A stretch of 64,000 bases of DNA, taken from the NCBI GenBank assembly GCA_021307315.1, contig JAJSPD010000071.1, forward strand, positions 124,001 to 188,000. Reading direction: 5' to 3'. Of this stretch, positions 23,864-36,118 are shown in pieces (position 1 is the first letter of the stretch; every line of letters begins with the position of its first letter). Below the pieces are notes generated by a model. That model was not told the origin of the DNA, did no database searches, and saw nothing but the letters and a program-made list of their open reading frames with translations. The position numbers and the translations under genes were made by a program. The stretch is from Bisporella sp. PMI_857. Taxonomy: Eukaryota; Ascomycota; Leotiomycetes; Helotiales; Helotiaceae.

Positions 23864-24746
23864 CTAGCAGCAGCAACCATGGTCAGCTTGGCCGAGGGGC
23901 TTCCAGTTCTGAGCCTCCATCCATTGCCTCTTGCCAATGAAGCCTCCATAATCAACCAGCTCCATTCCCAAGTATTCTAATGTCTCCTCGTAGTCACTTT
24001 CTTCATCCGCAACTGCGCAAACTTCACAGTAGACCTGGTTGCGCAAGTCTTCAGCATCCTCCAATACCTCACTGTCAGAAAAGTCGTCGGGATCTCCAAT
24101 TTCCTCCCACAACTCGTTGACTTCCTCAAAATTAGACTCCATAAGTTCCTCGATTTCTTGCATCTTCTTCTTTGTGACGAACAATAATTTTCCATAGTCT
24201 TGACCAAAGACCTCGTAGAAGTGACCCGCCCAGATCAATTGACCGCTCTTCCACATCCAGTCGCGAAGGAGGAGATGGAGCTCGAACTTGACCTTGTAGG
24301 GTACACCGGCCATCTCAATACACTCAGTTGCAAGCAAACTAATCTTCTCCTTGAAGCAGATTCGGTACACTATACAGGTCAGTCTTGTGGCTGCCGCAAG
24401 GAAAGGTAGACTACTTGCATGTAGTGCAAGTCAAACCAAGACATGCATTCGAGACTTTGCCAAGATCGTCGCAGAGGTTCTTAATAAATTCGATGGGAAG
24501 GTTGATAAGCTTGCAAGCGTCTGAGCCCTGTTAGTTTTGCGTCTTTTACTGATGCCTCTAATGAATAGCTGTAGATATACCTAGGGCAGCCTGCTTCTTA
24601 GTGCCAGCGCGAGTTCTCATCTTCCATGAGCTTGCAAAAATCGCTACGGACGTCACCTTCGTTCCCTTGGAAGTCACAACGGAAAGTAGTGCCTCGCCGG
24701 TATCTTTGAGCTGTTGCTTCATCTTTTTATCTTGAATTGATGACAT
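23864..24746 (-). CDS. Acidic protein of unknown function ending in three cysteines
   Basis: Three exons (24581-24746, 24419-24520, 23864-24369) join to 257 residues from an ATG. The second intron is GC-AG: the donor is GCAAGT, the branch is CTGAC and the acceptor is TATAG, because GT alternatives either create a stop or leave an intron of about 31 nt. The N-terminal third is basic, the middle has cysteines (SNACLGLTCTT), and residues about 130-215 are strongly acidic (EEIGDPDDFSDSEVLEDAEDL). The protein ends in Cys-Cys-Cys, which could be lipidated, though no CaaX box is present. I do not recognise the family. Confidence 0.55.
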
Positions 24747-25454
24747 TGTTGCGCGAGATTTTTTTTTAAAATAGAATCAACCGCGTTGTTGAATGGCCTT
24801 CACAGGATGCCACTCTCCGATCTATGGTGCTTAAAAAGAGTTAAAGGAAGAGGAAATAACGTTGGCGTTTTATAGTCCGAGAAATAGACTAGCTCGTGAC
24901 TTGCCGAAGTATAAACGGCATGACCGAAAAGTAAGTATCAGAAACTGAGCTGATATTTTATCTTCCTTTTGGTTTGTTCTGAAGCCATTCAGTGAAGCAG
25001 GTGAATTATGAACGAAAGTTCACTCTGGAAGCCTCAGAGTACGGTTTATAAGCATACCAATTGCGAGCTATTGCTATTGTCACGCAACTTACTTCATAAC
25101 TGAGTTGGGTCCACTGACCTCGAGTCCCTTAAGCAATGAAAAGATGGCAATTTCATATTTCTCATCCCAGAAATACATTTCATAACTCGAGCCTAACAAA
25201 TGATGCCCATCACCTAATAAAGGTACGCGGTTTTTTTTTCATTTAATATCGTGTCTATACCAAGATAATAGCGAGGATGGCAATTTAGCCGTAAGGGTCC
25301 CTGAAAATGCCCCTAGATTGGGGTAGGGCCTTAGGAAAAAGAGAGAATAGAGAAAAGTAGTAGACAAAAATGATACTCTCGTAGCACAAGGCTAGAGTTC
25401 ACCGCTTTTGTTCCCACAAGCCCAAATATTTGTATTTACATATTAAGATCCAAT
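24747..25454. other. Intergenic region without a gene
   Basis: AT-rich sequence upstream of the acidic-protein gene and downstream of the P450 gene. It contains T-rich runs but no frame of note. Confidence 0.4.
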
Positions 25455-27159
25455 TTAGGCACTGCGCTCCCGAAACTGTACATATGGTCCATCCTTCATA
25501 CTTGTAAAACTGTCCTTCAACTGATATTCTCCCATTCTTCTCCTACCTTGCTCTCCATCGGGAGAGCCTTCCCTAACAGTTATTCCTGCCACCTTCCGCA
25601 TCTCATATAAGAACACTACGCGAGCTAAACCAGTCATGAGCTCCACATACGCAAGGCCTTTACCGATACAGCCTCGTGGGCCAACACTGAAGGGACAGAA
25701 TGCTGATTGTGCTAATTCCACGTTCTCTTTGGTGACCTGTGAAGAGGAGCTGGCGATCCAGCGCTCGGGGGTGAATTCAAATGGTTGAGGGAAATAGGCA
25801 GGGTTGTGATGTAATGCGTAGTGAGGTGTTCCTACCACGACACCTTCGGGGATGTGCATGGCATCGATATCGATGCCGCCAGCCAATACCTCTCGCGGTA
25901 GGATCCCTCCTACAGGTGGTGAGAGACGCATTGCCTCGTCAATAACTGCCTTGAGGTATGCGCATCCATTCAAAGTTGCACTAGAGTGTATTTCCTCTAC
26001 GTCTTTGAAGGTTGCCAGTATCTCCTTGGCGAGTTTATCTAGCTTTTCTGGATTATGAACCAGATAGAAGAAGGCGGCAGCAAGAGCGGTAGATGTTGTG
26101 TCTGATCCAGCGATAATGAGTAGATTTGACTCGCCCCACAGTTCCGGTGTGGTAAATCCTTTTCCCGTTTCGGGATCTTTGGCATTCAAGAGGTAGTAAA
26201 AGAAATCCTTGCGATCGGTTTCTGTGCCTATCTTTGTGCGCTCTGCTGCTTGTGACTTAGCAAAAGATATATATTGCATTCTCTGGGCATATATCTTGCT
26301 AAATAGGACTTTATTCAAGCCTAGTTTCTTGATCATAGGGTTTGTCCCAAGCTATTGTTCATTAGTTAGATTTGACATAGCGGACAAGAACGAGGACAAC
26401 ACACAATTAGATGCATATGTGCAGCACTCCCCAGCAAATCGATGACGTGGTGGTTTCTTTCGTGCTCCAACATCTCGAACGCTTTCCCGAAACACAAATC
26501 GCCCATCACGTCAAACGTAAGATAATTAGACCAATCAGCCATGTTCTGTGGAACGCTCCATTGGGTTGTCTCTTGAGATTTCTCGCTGAGAAGCCCGATT
26601 GGTTTTCTTCCCAGCGCCGAGGTAAAATTTTGTACATTTGCCAAGATATACTTCTCCATACTCCGGAGCGCTCCATCACTGAACGCATGACTAAGAACTC
26701 TTCTTTTCCGAGCATGGCTTGCTTTGTCAATACTACTGTGAGTGTTGAAGGTGTCCTTGGTTGGGGGGAAACTCTCATAGAATTGAGACTTCTTTACATT
26801 GGCCTTGTGACCATAGATAGCCTTCAAAGCAGTATTGGAATTGATTGAGAGGCTGTTGGGGCCAAAACGGACCACCGGTCCGTAGACCTCATGACATCGG
26901 TAGAACTCGAGATGACGATCGCCTTTCCATGCATGGTAGACAGAGTACCAGTCCGTTACCTTCGCGAGGAGCGGGCCAGGGTACTTAGCCAGAGGGTGTA
27001 AAGTTAAACGATAGGTTGTGAGGAGGATGAGCTAAAAATGTTAAACAGATCATCTTGAAGTGTTTGCAGGCTTACATAGACGATGAATAAACCAGAAACC
27101 AGAATTGAAAGGCATAATATGCTACTAAGCATGCTAGAGAAGGTGCTAAAAGACAACAT
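25455..27159 (-). CDS. Cytochrome P450 monooxygenase (CYP65-like, Tri11-type)
   Basis: Three exons (27076-27159, 26405-27031, 25455-26351), all phase 0, give 535 residues. An N-terminal membrane anchor (residues 1-35) precedes the proline hinge HPLAKYPGP. The I-helix AGSDTT is at about 318-323, the K-helix ExxR (EAMR) at about 376-379, PERW follows, and the haem loop FSVGPRGCIGKG places the thiolate at about Cys465. The KYPGPLLAK...HAWKGDRHLEFYRCHEVYGPVVRFGPNSL start is typical of the isotrichodermin C-15 hydroxylase/benzoate hydroxylase-like group. That group oxidises fungal secondary metabolites or aromatic compounds in the endoplasmic reticulum. No biosynthetic core gene lies next to it, so the substrate is open. 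Confidence 0.9.
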
Positions 27160-28385
27160 TTTGAGATGAATCAAAGCTTCCAGATTACAAACAGTGCGTT
27201 GCTTATATGCGTATACTTCCCGGGTTCAGCGGCGGGTTAAGTGCTGGTCAAAAGTCCAGAACATTTGAAATTTATCAAAGCGGATTAAAAAAAAAGATGA
27301 TAAGGATGAAAGAAGGCGCCTTCAAGATAAGAACCTTTACTATGGCAAACTGATAACTGACGGTACATTGAGAGCGGAGCGTCTAGCTCTAGTGAAGGCC
27401 GATGCAAGCCGTATACGAACAAAGAAATGCCATAGTTTATGTCGTCAGTGGAGGAACTTAAAACAACAAGCAGCATTATAAGCGGTATGATTGGTTTGGC
27501 GAAATGCTCACTAAACCTTAGAGGTGACTAGTATCTCTTACCTTTACTTGAAAGCCGGCCACTCCATGTGCACGTGACCGGATACGGGCCGGTCACGTTT
27601 CGCCTGAACTCCAAAGCTCTGCGGAGCCTGTGTGTGGAAGCATTGAGGGGATTCTCCATGGAGTTTCTGCTAAAGTGTTGCCTTAGTAGCTTCTCCAGAT
27701 CTCCAGAGCTCGCATACCGAAGTTAGCGATCAGTTCACATGCCACGTAAGCAATCTCAAGGTTTAACGACCCGAGAGCAATATTATAAAACATTCCGTGA
27801 CCCGCAATCCCTCAGGCCTGAAACAGAAGAAGTCTAAGTCTAAGTCTAGCATACGTAAAGAACCAAACAAAACCGGATTAGAACAGCCAACAGTATTAGA
27901 GCGTGTTTCCTTCAGCTCTGCGAATCATGAGACACACTGCATATTCCTTGGTAAGTTGATGCCGAAAGGTCCGAGGCAGTAATCCATACTATATTGAGTG
28001 TTCAAAATCTCGAAAGCTCGTCGCCGCATCTAACAACCCATCCATCTTGTCCGAGCTAATCTGAAGAGACTCTGTATAATCGCTCCCGAAAGCTTCTTCA
28101 TTTCCCCTCTGTTTGCCATGTCAGTCGATGCATGCGATATTCCAATGTCACAGTTTGCCTCCATTCACTCCATTTCGTAATGCCCAATCTGCGCCCTGTC
28201 GCCGCCGCCATCGTTCCCCTCATCCCCTTCGGCTGCTACACCAGGCACTCCACCCCGCCGCATAGCGCGACCCATCGTTCCTAGAGGTTCTCTTAGTAAA
28301 AGCTGTTTGTTAAAGAATTACAGATGCATTTCGCGAAACAACTCTAGAAGGAGGGATTGAATAGGTCAATTTGCAGCGAAATAAT
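27160..28385. other. Intergenic region without a supportable gene
   Basis: Short frames only. A locally GC-rich stretch near 28180-28275 opens with an ATG at 28181 and codes about 34 protein-like residues before a stop. It may be a decayed first exon but has no continuation that I could find. Confidence 0.35.
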
Positions 28386-28895
28386 CTACAAGCGGCCTGC
28401 CCATTGGGCTCTGCAAGAATATGCCGAAAAATCCGGTGGGGATGATTGCAGCTCACCAACAGGCCGTATGTATGCCAGAATGATTAACCCTTGTGTCAGG
28501 AAAGCAATGACAAGAAGTGTAAACAGAGTACCACTCACCTCTGTCGCATACCACATGACCTCCGTGCGCTCCTGATTGTGTTCTGTGCAAAAATTCTGGA
28601 TCAGCTTTGGCTGCCATAGCGAGAGAGCATCTGCACTAAAAGATGTAAATGCAAGATCAAGAACCCAAAAAGGTAAAGATACGGCAAAGGGTCTGCGTAT
28701 ATGGCGGACAGAGGAGCCGGGTCTATTAAGGGGGTCGGGCGTGTCTGTGAGCAATGCGGTGAAACATAGTGAGGCTCCAAATGTAGAAATCGCGAAGGCT
28801 GTAGTAAAAGAATTATCAAGGAACTTTGCAAGGCGCTCACCTAGCACTCTCCCCAAGGAATCAATGCTTAGCGTATCGGAAAAGTTATTAGACAT
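28386..28895 (-). CDS. Small multi-pass membrane protein of unknown function
   Basis: The first ATG in the open frame is at 28895 and gives 169 residues; an upstream GTG is not used. Three hydrophobic stretches are visible: FTTAFAISTFGASLCFTALL (about 30-50), PFWVLDLAFTSFSADALSLW (about 75-95) and VSGTLFTLLVIAFLTQGLIIL (about 118-140). The short loop between the second and third contains FCTEHNQERTEV. This arrangement is seen in many uncharacterised fungal membrane proteins. The C-terminus might extend through an unrecognised intron. Confidence 0.45.
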   Translation of the reverse strand: MSNNFSDTLSIDSLGRVLGERLAKFLDNSFTTAFAISTFGASLCFTALLTDTPDPLNRPGSSVRHIRRPFAVSLPFWVLDLAFTSFSADALSLWQPKLIQNFCTEHNQERTEVMWYATEVSGTLFTLLVIAFLTQGLIILAYIRPVGELQSSPPDFSAYSCRAQWAGRL

Positions 28896-29431
28896 GACGA
28901 TGTCGCTTTTATGCTTTGAGGGCTTTCCGTGCTTGTGAGTTAAACTAAACACAGTTTAAACTCGATCTGGTGGGTTTAGTGTGTTGAGTAAATTGGAAGA
29001 TAATACTATCTTCTTATAGAAAATAAAATACTAAGTGGAGCAGAAGCCACAGCGAAACCGATGAACCATCTCACAAGCAGCTTGGCTTGACTAAACATGT
29101 TGGATAGCCCACCATCCAGTGACTATATATCCGTCATAGATTGTTGTCCACGCAGTCAGTATGAAGTCTAAGGTTAAAAATAAAGTAGAGTAGTTCTCAA
29201 TAAATCCATCTTTATTGCTGAGACTAGTTTCTGAGGAGAAAAATTAGCAAAGATGTTTTGTAGAATCTTTTTTTACATACCATTGACTGAACGTGGATAG
29301 ATATCAGCTTCATTCCGTGCTGGATACCCCTTCATACTCTCAGAGAGAAGGGCACAATTGTAGCAGAAGGGCCGTTGCTGTGATGAGTGTATATTGAATA
29401 CTGAATCTGGCAAGTGAAGCGGGAGAGCTTG
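28896..29431. other. Intergenic region without a gene
   Basis: AT-rich DNA downstream of the Zn2Cys6 regulator and upstream of the small membrane protein; no frame of note. Confidence 0.4.
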
Positions 29432-31090
29432 TCAAGTAGTGATGAGTTCAATCTCTTTCCCACTACTTTGAATCGATTGGAATGGACCAAAAGATTGGTG
29501 TACAATCCCACGCTGGGTTACCGCGTCACCCCAAGCATGGGCAGGCATCTCACCATACTGAAGTGAGTCCACCATAAGCTGCGCCAAACAAAATTCCAAG
29601 TGCATAGTGTCTGTTCGACTTTCCAAAACCTTTTTAGCAGCCAACCTCTGTGCTTCTAGAGGACCCCAGATGGCCACTGTCAGGTAAGGCGTAACCATGG
29701 CTGTAAAGAAGCCCTCGACATCCATACGCAAAACCTGGTCACCCTTTTCTAAGATGCCGTTACAGTGGGCTTCAAGTGCAAATGTATCCTCTGAAGTTTG
29801 CGGATTCAATTTACACAAGATGGAGAAGACCAGAATACATGCGGTATGGTGAAGCATGCTGACATAGAGTTGCGTGGCAAGAATTGTATGATTTCTGCGG
29901 AAGCCTTGCGAGTATGCGATCATCTCGACCTCTTTTTCAATATTGAGAACAACAAGGATTTTGTTGATGTCATCCAGCTCTGCAGCCAGGATTTCAGCGT
30001 CTTTTTTCAATGCATTACCGTCATCACCAGGAGCTAGATGATCAAGCCGCAAGAAGAGGTCAGGTAGCAGAATGAAAACATCCCCCATCCTATCAAAAGC
30101 CGTTCGCGGTTGGCCGACAAATGGCCTTGTCATCCATTCGGTCCGAGCGAAGATAGAAGCTCTCCTTTGCCTGAGGGACACATATATCTTATTAATTAGC
30201 ACAAGCTGGGGGAAGAAAAGAATGTATTCACCATTTCACCTCTAACAATGCGGAACAGTGGAAATATTTCTGGAGATGCACATGCTTCAGGGCCAATCAT
30301 AGCAATCAATTCTTGAGCGCCAAGAATATGCTGCAGAAATCCAAGTGGTCCTGTGCTGTCGACAAGCTCAAAAAATGAGAGTGTTAGCGCCGATGCGACA
30401 TCCTCCAGTATCGGCCTCTTCCCGGTAGATTGAAGCATCTTCATATGCTTCTTCTGCCGTTGAAGTTCACGACCGTACAGCTGACGACCAGCCATTACGG
30501 CTGATATATTTTTTGTTCGGTTACCATAGTACGCAACAGCAGCAGCGACCATGCCTTTTTCAATCGTGGTGGACCGATGACCAGGTAGCATAGCTGGAAG
30601 AGCCGATACCCAGCTCAATCCTCCACACGATGAAACATGCATCCAATACGCAACACACTGCTGAGTAAGCGCGTCCGTGCAGGTGAGCTCAGGAAGAAAA
30701 AGCGGCTTCGGACGGGAGTCCTTGATGCGCATATCTTGTGCGTACTTTTGCAATGATAGATCTTGCGAGTGAAGTTCTTGAGCGGTGGCCTCATATGACG
30801 CAGGCTGATGCATAACCTCTTTCTTTCTGGCGGCGGCTCGCCCTCGTACCTTGCCTTTAGGTTTCCCAGGCGTAGACGACGTATTCACAAAAACCATACC
30901 ACCCACGGCACCCGAGCACTGACGATTAGAGTCTAAGCATTGTGAGCATGCTGGCAGGTGTTCATCACACTGTTATTGAGAGTTAGAAAAATACTCTAGT
31001 TAGCACTAACGTAAGTTTACTTGCTTTGATTTTGCGCCGTTTGCAGTTATCACAGGCCTTCGTCCGTCCTTGGCTCTTTTCTCTAGCCAT
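29432..31090 (-). CDS. Zn2Cys6 transcription factor with fungal-specific C-terminal domain
   Basis: Three exons (31025-31090, 30232-30969, 29432-30187) give 519 residues. The binuclear cluster is complete: Cys13, 16, 23, 30, 33 and 40 (CDNCKRRKIK|CDEHLPACSQC). The junction inside the cluster is a GC-AG intron of 55 nt with a GCAAGT donor; GT alternatives break the motif. A basic linker (KPKGKVRGRAAARKK) follows. The remainder is helical, with the RGEM|IYVSLRQRRASIFARTEW stretch typical of the fungal Zn2Cys6-associated regulatory domain. That second intron is only 44 nt. It is a nuclear DNA-binding regulator, and it is divergent from the PEBP-like gene, 437 bp away, which is a possible target. 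Confidence 0.85.
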
Positions 31091-31527
31091 TCTTAGTTCA
31101 TAATCGCCTCATCTTCGAATTATACATCTTGATATCTACAACGTGTGAAGTCCAAGATCCTATTTATGTAAGCATTAACACTCTGCCAAGACACTGTGAC
31201 AAGGGGGAGCCCTTGTCGACCCAACGTCATCATGAGAAAAACCACAAGCATAAATATCCATGTTCGATGTCCATCTGTCACCATCCACGTTCCGGATGAG
31301 CAATTTATGGTATTCTTCTCCTGCTGGTATCAGGCCAAGAGGAACATGGTAAATGCATTTGGAATCGAGTAAGGCACATTTGCTTGGCAGGGACGCCTTG
31401 CGTGTCATACACATCCATTAGTCTCTTGGCTGAAGTGCATATCACCATATATCAATGCTGTGCCCATCTACTTCACTTGGCTGAAGGCCCTCTCGCAATT
31501 GAAATTGCTACATTATTGATAGGCAAG
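31091..31527. promoter_or_regulatory. Divergent promoter region (Zn2Cys6 regulator / PEBP-like gene)
   Basis: The two genes start at 31090 (minus) and 31528 (plus), so this 437-bp stretch must carry both promoters. No clear TATA box or repeated CGG triplet pair was noticed. Confidence 0.4.
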
Positions 31528-32284
31528 ATGGCGACCAAGATCCTCCTCGCAGCGCTGTTGGGCAGCTGCGTGACAGCACAAACGCCGCCCTCTTTCGAAT
31601 TTCCTTCCCTTATCACAACTACATACCTCAATGTATCCTATCCAGCATTTACCAACGCCATTGTGCCAGGGCAACTGCTTGACTTAGCGAGTGAGTCTAC
31701 CCATTTATTGAAAATTACATATTTGACAATTTATCCCAGGCGTAAGAGCGAATCCAGCACCCACGATATCTTTTCCAGCAGCGGCCTCTGATCCGTCTAC
31801 CATCTATACATTGATTATGATCGACCCTGATGCGCGCTTGCCCAACGGCACAGCGAGGCAGGTACTACATTGGCTGCAGGGGAACATTACATCGCAAACC
31901 CCATTCGTGCTTAACAATGCATCGGCAACAGCCATATATCGCCCTCCCGGGCCTCCTCCAGAAGTCCCGACACGAGCCCATAGATATATACAGTTGCTTT
32001 TTGCGAAGCCATTGGTTGTCCCAGAGGCTTTCAGTGCTGCAATACAGGCCAGGATAGGATTTGACGTGGAGAGTTTTGTTGCAGCCGCGGATTTAGGCGA
32101 AGTTGTTGCAGCCAACTATTACCTGGCCAGGAATGATAGTCTGGTTAGCAATGGAACATCATCAGCTGGAGGTAACCAATCTACAACTTTACCAGCCAAT
32201 ATAGCAACTGATGCAACCCCACTTGCATGGAGTACAATTGTGCTTGGGATCGTCAGCATTATCCTGATGGGTGGAATGCTATAA
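31528..32284 (+). CDS. Secreted phosphatidylethanolamine-binding (PEBP/TFS1-like) protein, probably GPI-anchored
   Basis: Two exons (31528-31690, 31740-32284) give 235 residues. A signal peptide (1-17, ending at VTA) is followed by a PEBP fold: the MIDPDAR motif at about 81-86, HWLQGNI, and the GPPPEVPTRAHRYIQLLF motif that lines the anion-binding pocket. Cytosolic relatives such as yeast Tfs1 inhibit carboxypeptidase Y or Ras-GAP. This one is secreted and ends with a hydrophobic stretch (WSTIVLGIVSIILMGGML) after a Ser/Thr/Asn-rich linker, as in wall-anchored PEBP-like fungal proteins. The ligand is unknown. Confidence 0.85.
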
Positions 32285-34304
32285 AGACGCAGCAACATTT
32301 TAGGAATGATAGCACAATGTCTAATAAATTATCTACACGATGCCATCCTCTATGATTCCCTGCTCAAAAGTGATCTTGCGTATGCCACGCATGCGTACAT
32401 CAATAAGCTTTTATTACGTAGATAAAGCTTAATCTTAGTGATTAGACACAAGCTTATCTCACTTGGCCTCATACGGATAATTACTTCCACTGTAAATATA
32501 TAGGCCCGGCAAATGAAAAACTGAATAGGTCAATAAATGGTATTTGATTAAGGTAGATTAATAGTATGCAACTAGCTCACACTTAGCTAGGGAAGACAGA
32601 GAAACACCTAGGTCGTTTAGCCATAGACAAGTTTGAATGGTCTTATCAAGGGTATAGACTCCTTCCTGTTATAAGCACTGTCTTTTCCGGGCTGCTTCTG
32701 ACCAGGCATATGGAATCAATCGACAACATGCTACGCTTCGTTATGACGATTAGCGAAGCCAGCCACCCGCTAGGTCTACGTGTAGGTCAGATCAGGAGCC
32801 GCATACTCTCTGACGTGCTCTCTTATCATTTAGGCTACTTTATTTAGCTTCAGCTGTTAGTTAGACCACGAAATTATCGTTAGCGCAGCGCTGCACTTTT
32901 CTCAACGTAGAAAGACACTTAGGCAAATACGTTCTACAAAAAGTTATCATGAGCCATACTTGAGCAACGGCAAACCGTCATCCTTGAACCTGCAATAACA
33001 AGTGCTGAGATGCGACTCGATGCAGCATATGCCAGTCAAAGGTAGTTTCAGTCATGTTGCTCATTTATTGATCAAATATATTTGAGCTGAGGCGTGTTGG
33101 TCCAACAAATCTCCAAGCATACAATTTTGAAAGGCTTTCATCTCAATATTGAACTGGTATTCGGAAATCCTGCATTAAAGGTCAACTAGACCAGTGGACT
33201 ATCTCTAATTTATGCTAAGCAGAGAGAACCGCAACACATAACAAACGTCTTGAAATGCAGAACAAGATTATTAGACCTCTAACCAAAGCTATACAGGTGG
33301 GCCATGAGACTTAAGGAGTATGCTTGACAAGATTACCATGAGGTTAGATGCGCATTCCTGCAGTTTCAACTTTTTCTTTTAGAGAAAGACAAGTTGGCAA
33401 ATACGCTCTTGACTTCAGAGATACACGTTCGATGGCAATAGTGCTGGGATAGAATCTATGAAGTAGGGCATTGTTACGTAAGTGCTAAACAAGGTACGAA
33501 CAAACAAACACTTGAAGATGCTTATAGAGTACAAGGGACCCAAAAGAGAAGCGCCCAAAGAACACGAGAGTTCTAAATAGGCGACGGTCCATTGCACGGA
33601 TTAATCATAATTAATAAGACTAAGCAAATGTGAAAGGTTCTTTTTGCCGATGCAGGAAACTCTCAACCTGAAGTTTGAATGTTTAGCCGACATCAGAGGC
33701 GTAAAGACCAAACATACAAGGCATCTTCTAGCAAAACGAGAATCCATAAGCTCCGGAGTAGCCTATACGACATGTCGCCTGCGGCTGAGAAAAAGAAAGC
33801 ATCGAAATCACTTATGACAGAAACACACTTTGAGTAAGTTGTGTAATCTTCCTACCAGCATAGGTTATATGTATAAATAGAGACTATTTGCTCTAGTCAT
33901 TTTTAAAGAGGACCCCCGTAGCATTCGTATCCGAGGGTAGTTATTAGTCATAACATAGGCTGTCTATTCTTGCAACAGTACGAATTATGGTAGTGCTGGT
34001 CGCCAGAATTTCTTCATTCTGAGGATTTGATTTGTATAATTTGTTGTTCGGCCAGTATACCTTTCGGTACATTAATCGTGTGGCAAAAGACGCTAATAGT
34101 GTGTCATTGCACGTACGATTCGACGAGGATGACCACTCAGCAGATCGGACTGCTGAATCACGTATTCCACTGGAGGACATAAAAGAGATGACAACTGTCT
34201 ACGAGCCAGGAACTTCAGATCGAGCCAGGTCCACTTGAAAAGCTCAACCATAGCTTCTTATCTGAGCAGAGGTACAACGACACAAAGGCCCGTCAGTGCA
34301 AGAA
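32285..34304. other. AT-rich intergenic region without a supportable gene
   Basis: About 2 kb with stops in all frames and no repeated structure noticed. A small upstream exon for the next gene could lie near 34188-34235 (ATG ACA ACT ... before a GTCCAC donor-like site), but the phases do not join cleanly. Confidence 0.4.
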
Positions 34305-35497
34305 ATGGCAGCCATTTCTACTGTGCAGGAAGAGCTTCTGTTCAACAGAAAATTTGGCGAAGAAGGCACGAATACTGGGCCAGCACCCAAGTCTAATTTG
34401 GCCAATACCATCAATCTCCCTGATGGGCACTCCATGGTTGCCCCGGATACTATGTATCGTATTAACGAGTTAATGCCTCGCCGACGCGAGCCCAGTTTTC
34501 CAGGACTCCATAATTTGCATGAGTCTGTCATTGCACGTACTCTTAGTCCACCTGGCATTCCAGTTGGTATCGCAATATCTAAAATAAAAGAAGTAGACCG
34601 CCGTGCAAAGCTTTGGGAAATCGCAGCAGAAGCCACACGCCAAGCCCTCGACAATATTCCACCTGGATCACACGTCGTTGTCTGTGCTAACAGCGGACCA
34701 TACAATGCCAAATTGGAAAAGTTGCCTCCTTGGACCACTGTTGCTGGCGCAGTTACTGGCATTCTCATGGTAGCTGAATTTCGTGATGAATTGACCGAGG
34801 ATGTTCACCCAAGTTGGTGTCAAGTTGCAACACCAATCTGGTGAGTCTCTGAAGCTTTAACATTACTTTGTAGTGATTTTATAGGAGATTCTGCTCAAAA
34901 CCACTGTTCCCGGATCGAAAGCAGATACCCCAAAACTCGCTGTGGCGTCTGGATTAAGATCTTGCTAACCCGTGTTCATGAAATAGGTCTCATGAGGGAC
35001 GACTCCTCGCCGGCATCCGCCTGCTTCCCGCGGTACTCGGCCGTCATGACCTAACCTTCACCATTACGAACCTGACCAACCCAACTGTTGCTATCGAGCA
35101 CATGAATATAGTCAGGGATGAACCACTTTTGCAATATGGGGCTGTTGCCAATTCCTGGAAGCCAACTAACCTCGGCTGCTGGTATCATCCCGGCGGCATC
35201 TTTGAAAAAGAATATGAGGTCTTCAAAGCAAGTTTTGCATGGGATGGTGATCTTTATGGATGGGACGAGGCAATGATCTACTCTCGAAAGCCCATCGCTA
35301 TCATCACTGACTCGAAGCCCAACCGTCGTTTCTGTTACTGGCAACCCGAGACTGTGTTAGAGAATGTCACTTGGTACCAGATAGTTGATGGTAAGCTCCA
35401 TGGTGGACTCAAGGAGAAGACCACTCGTGCAGATGTCATTGAATGGGATGAGTATGGCATTCCAGGAGGGATTCTTGGAGAAGATGCTGGACCATAA
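34305..35497 (+). CDS. Conserved-looking protein of unknown function
   Basis: Two exons (34305-34840, 34987-35497) join across a 146-nt GTGAGT...ATAG intron (TPIW|SHEG) to 348 residues. Two blocks are well structured: residues about 85-170 (RRAKLWEIAAEATRQALD, GSHVVVCANSGPYN, PPWTTVAGAVTGILMVAEF) and about 180-300 (HEGRLLAGIRLLP, LTFTITNLTNPTVAIEH, NLGCWYHPGGIFEKEYEVF, RRFCYWQPETVLENVTWY). There is no signal peptide or membrane segment. The even codon use and long uninterrupted exons argue for a real gene. The true start may lie in a further upstream exon. I cannot assign a function. Confidence 0.65.
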
Positions 35498-36118
35498 GTA
35501 GCAGCGGGGTAATTAGGTTGCGTTGAGTATCCTCTAGGTTTATTGGAATAGAGACTGCATATATAGCTGCTATTTGTGATAGCACTGTGTTCTCATGTAC
35601 ACCTCTTTCAACATTATGATGGCGTAATGTTTAGACTTTGCTTTCTCTCAATTGCATAACTTCTCGGTCTAATGTAGGTCATAACTTTGCGTTTCAGCAA
35701 CATTAAATGATTGATCTTTGTCGGACGACTAATAAGTCATAGTTTCTGTATCAAGTTAACCTCTGGTCAAAGCTTAATTGAACATCAAAGTATTTCGTAT
35801 CCTCTCTATATAATTGTGCACACAAAAAAAAGCCTGGACAGCTTCTGTGATTCGCTATCATCATCATTGCTTCAAACCATGTCTTGCTGTCCCTGTACTT
35901 CCTGAAGTCTCAGCAATAACATTACAAAACCGGGCTAGTTAGGGGCTCGCTTAAGACCATGAGTTACATAAGCAAGGCCAACATCCCCCTCTTACAGATA
36001 TTCTACAGCCTTGCGACATCCACCAGCACCTCCAACATCATCAGCACCAGACCATATATTGCACACGCCTCAATTGAATAGTGTACATCCCTCTAAGCTT
36101 TCAGAGAAGATACAGGCC
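35498..36118. other. Intergenic region / 5' leader of the pICln-like gene
   Basis: No independent gene is seen. The frame upstream of 36119 is open but lacks ATG and is best read as untranslated leader. Confidence 0.4.

Noticed and set aside
30206..30231. A 26-nt intron in the Zn2Cys6 gene ending at CCCCCAG
   Set aside because: Too short to splice. The 44-nt intron ending at AATAAG keeps phase and gives a family-like RGEMIYVSLRQRRAS junction.
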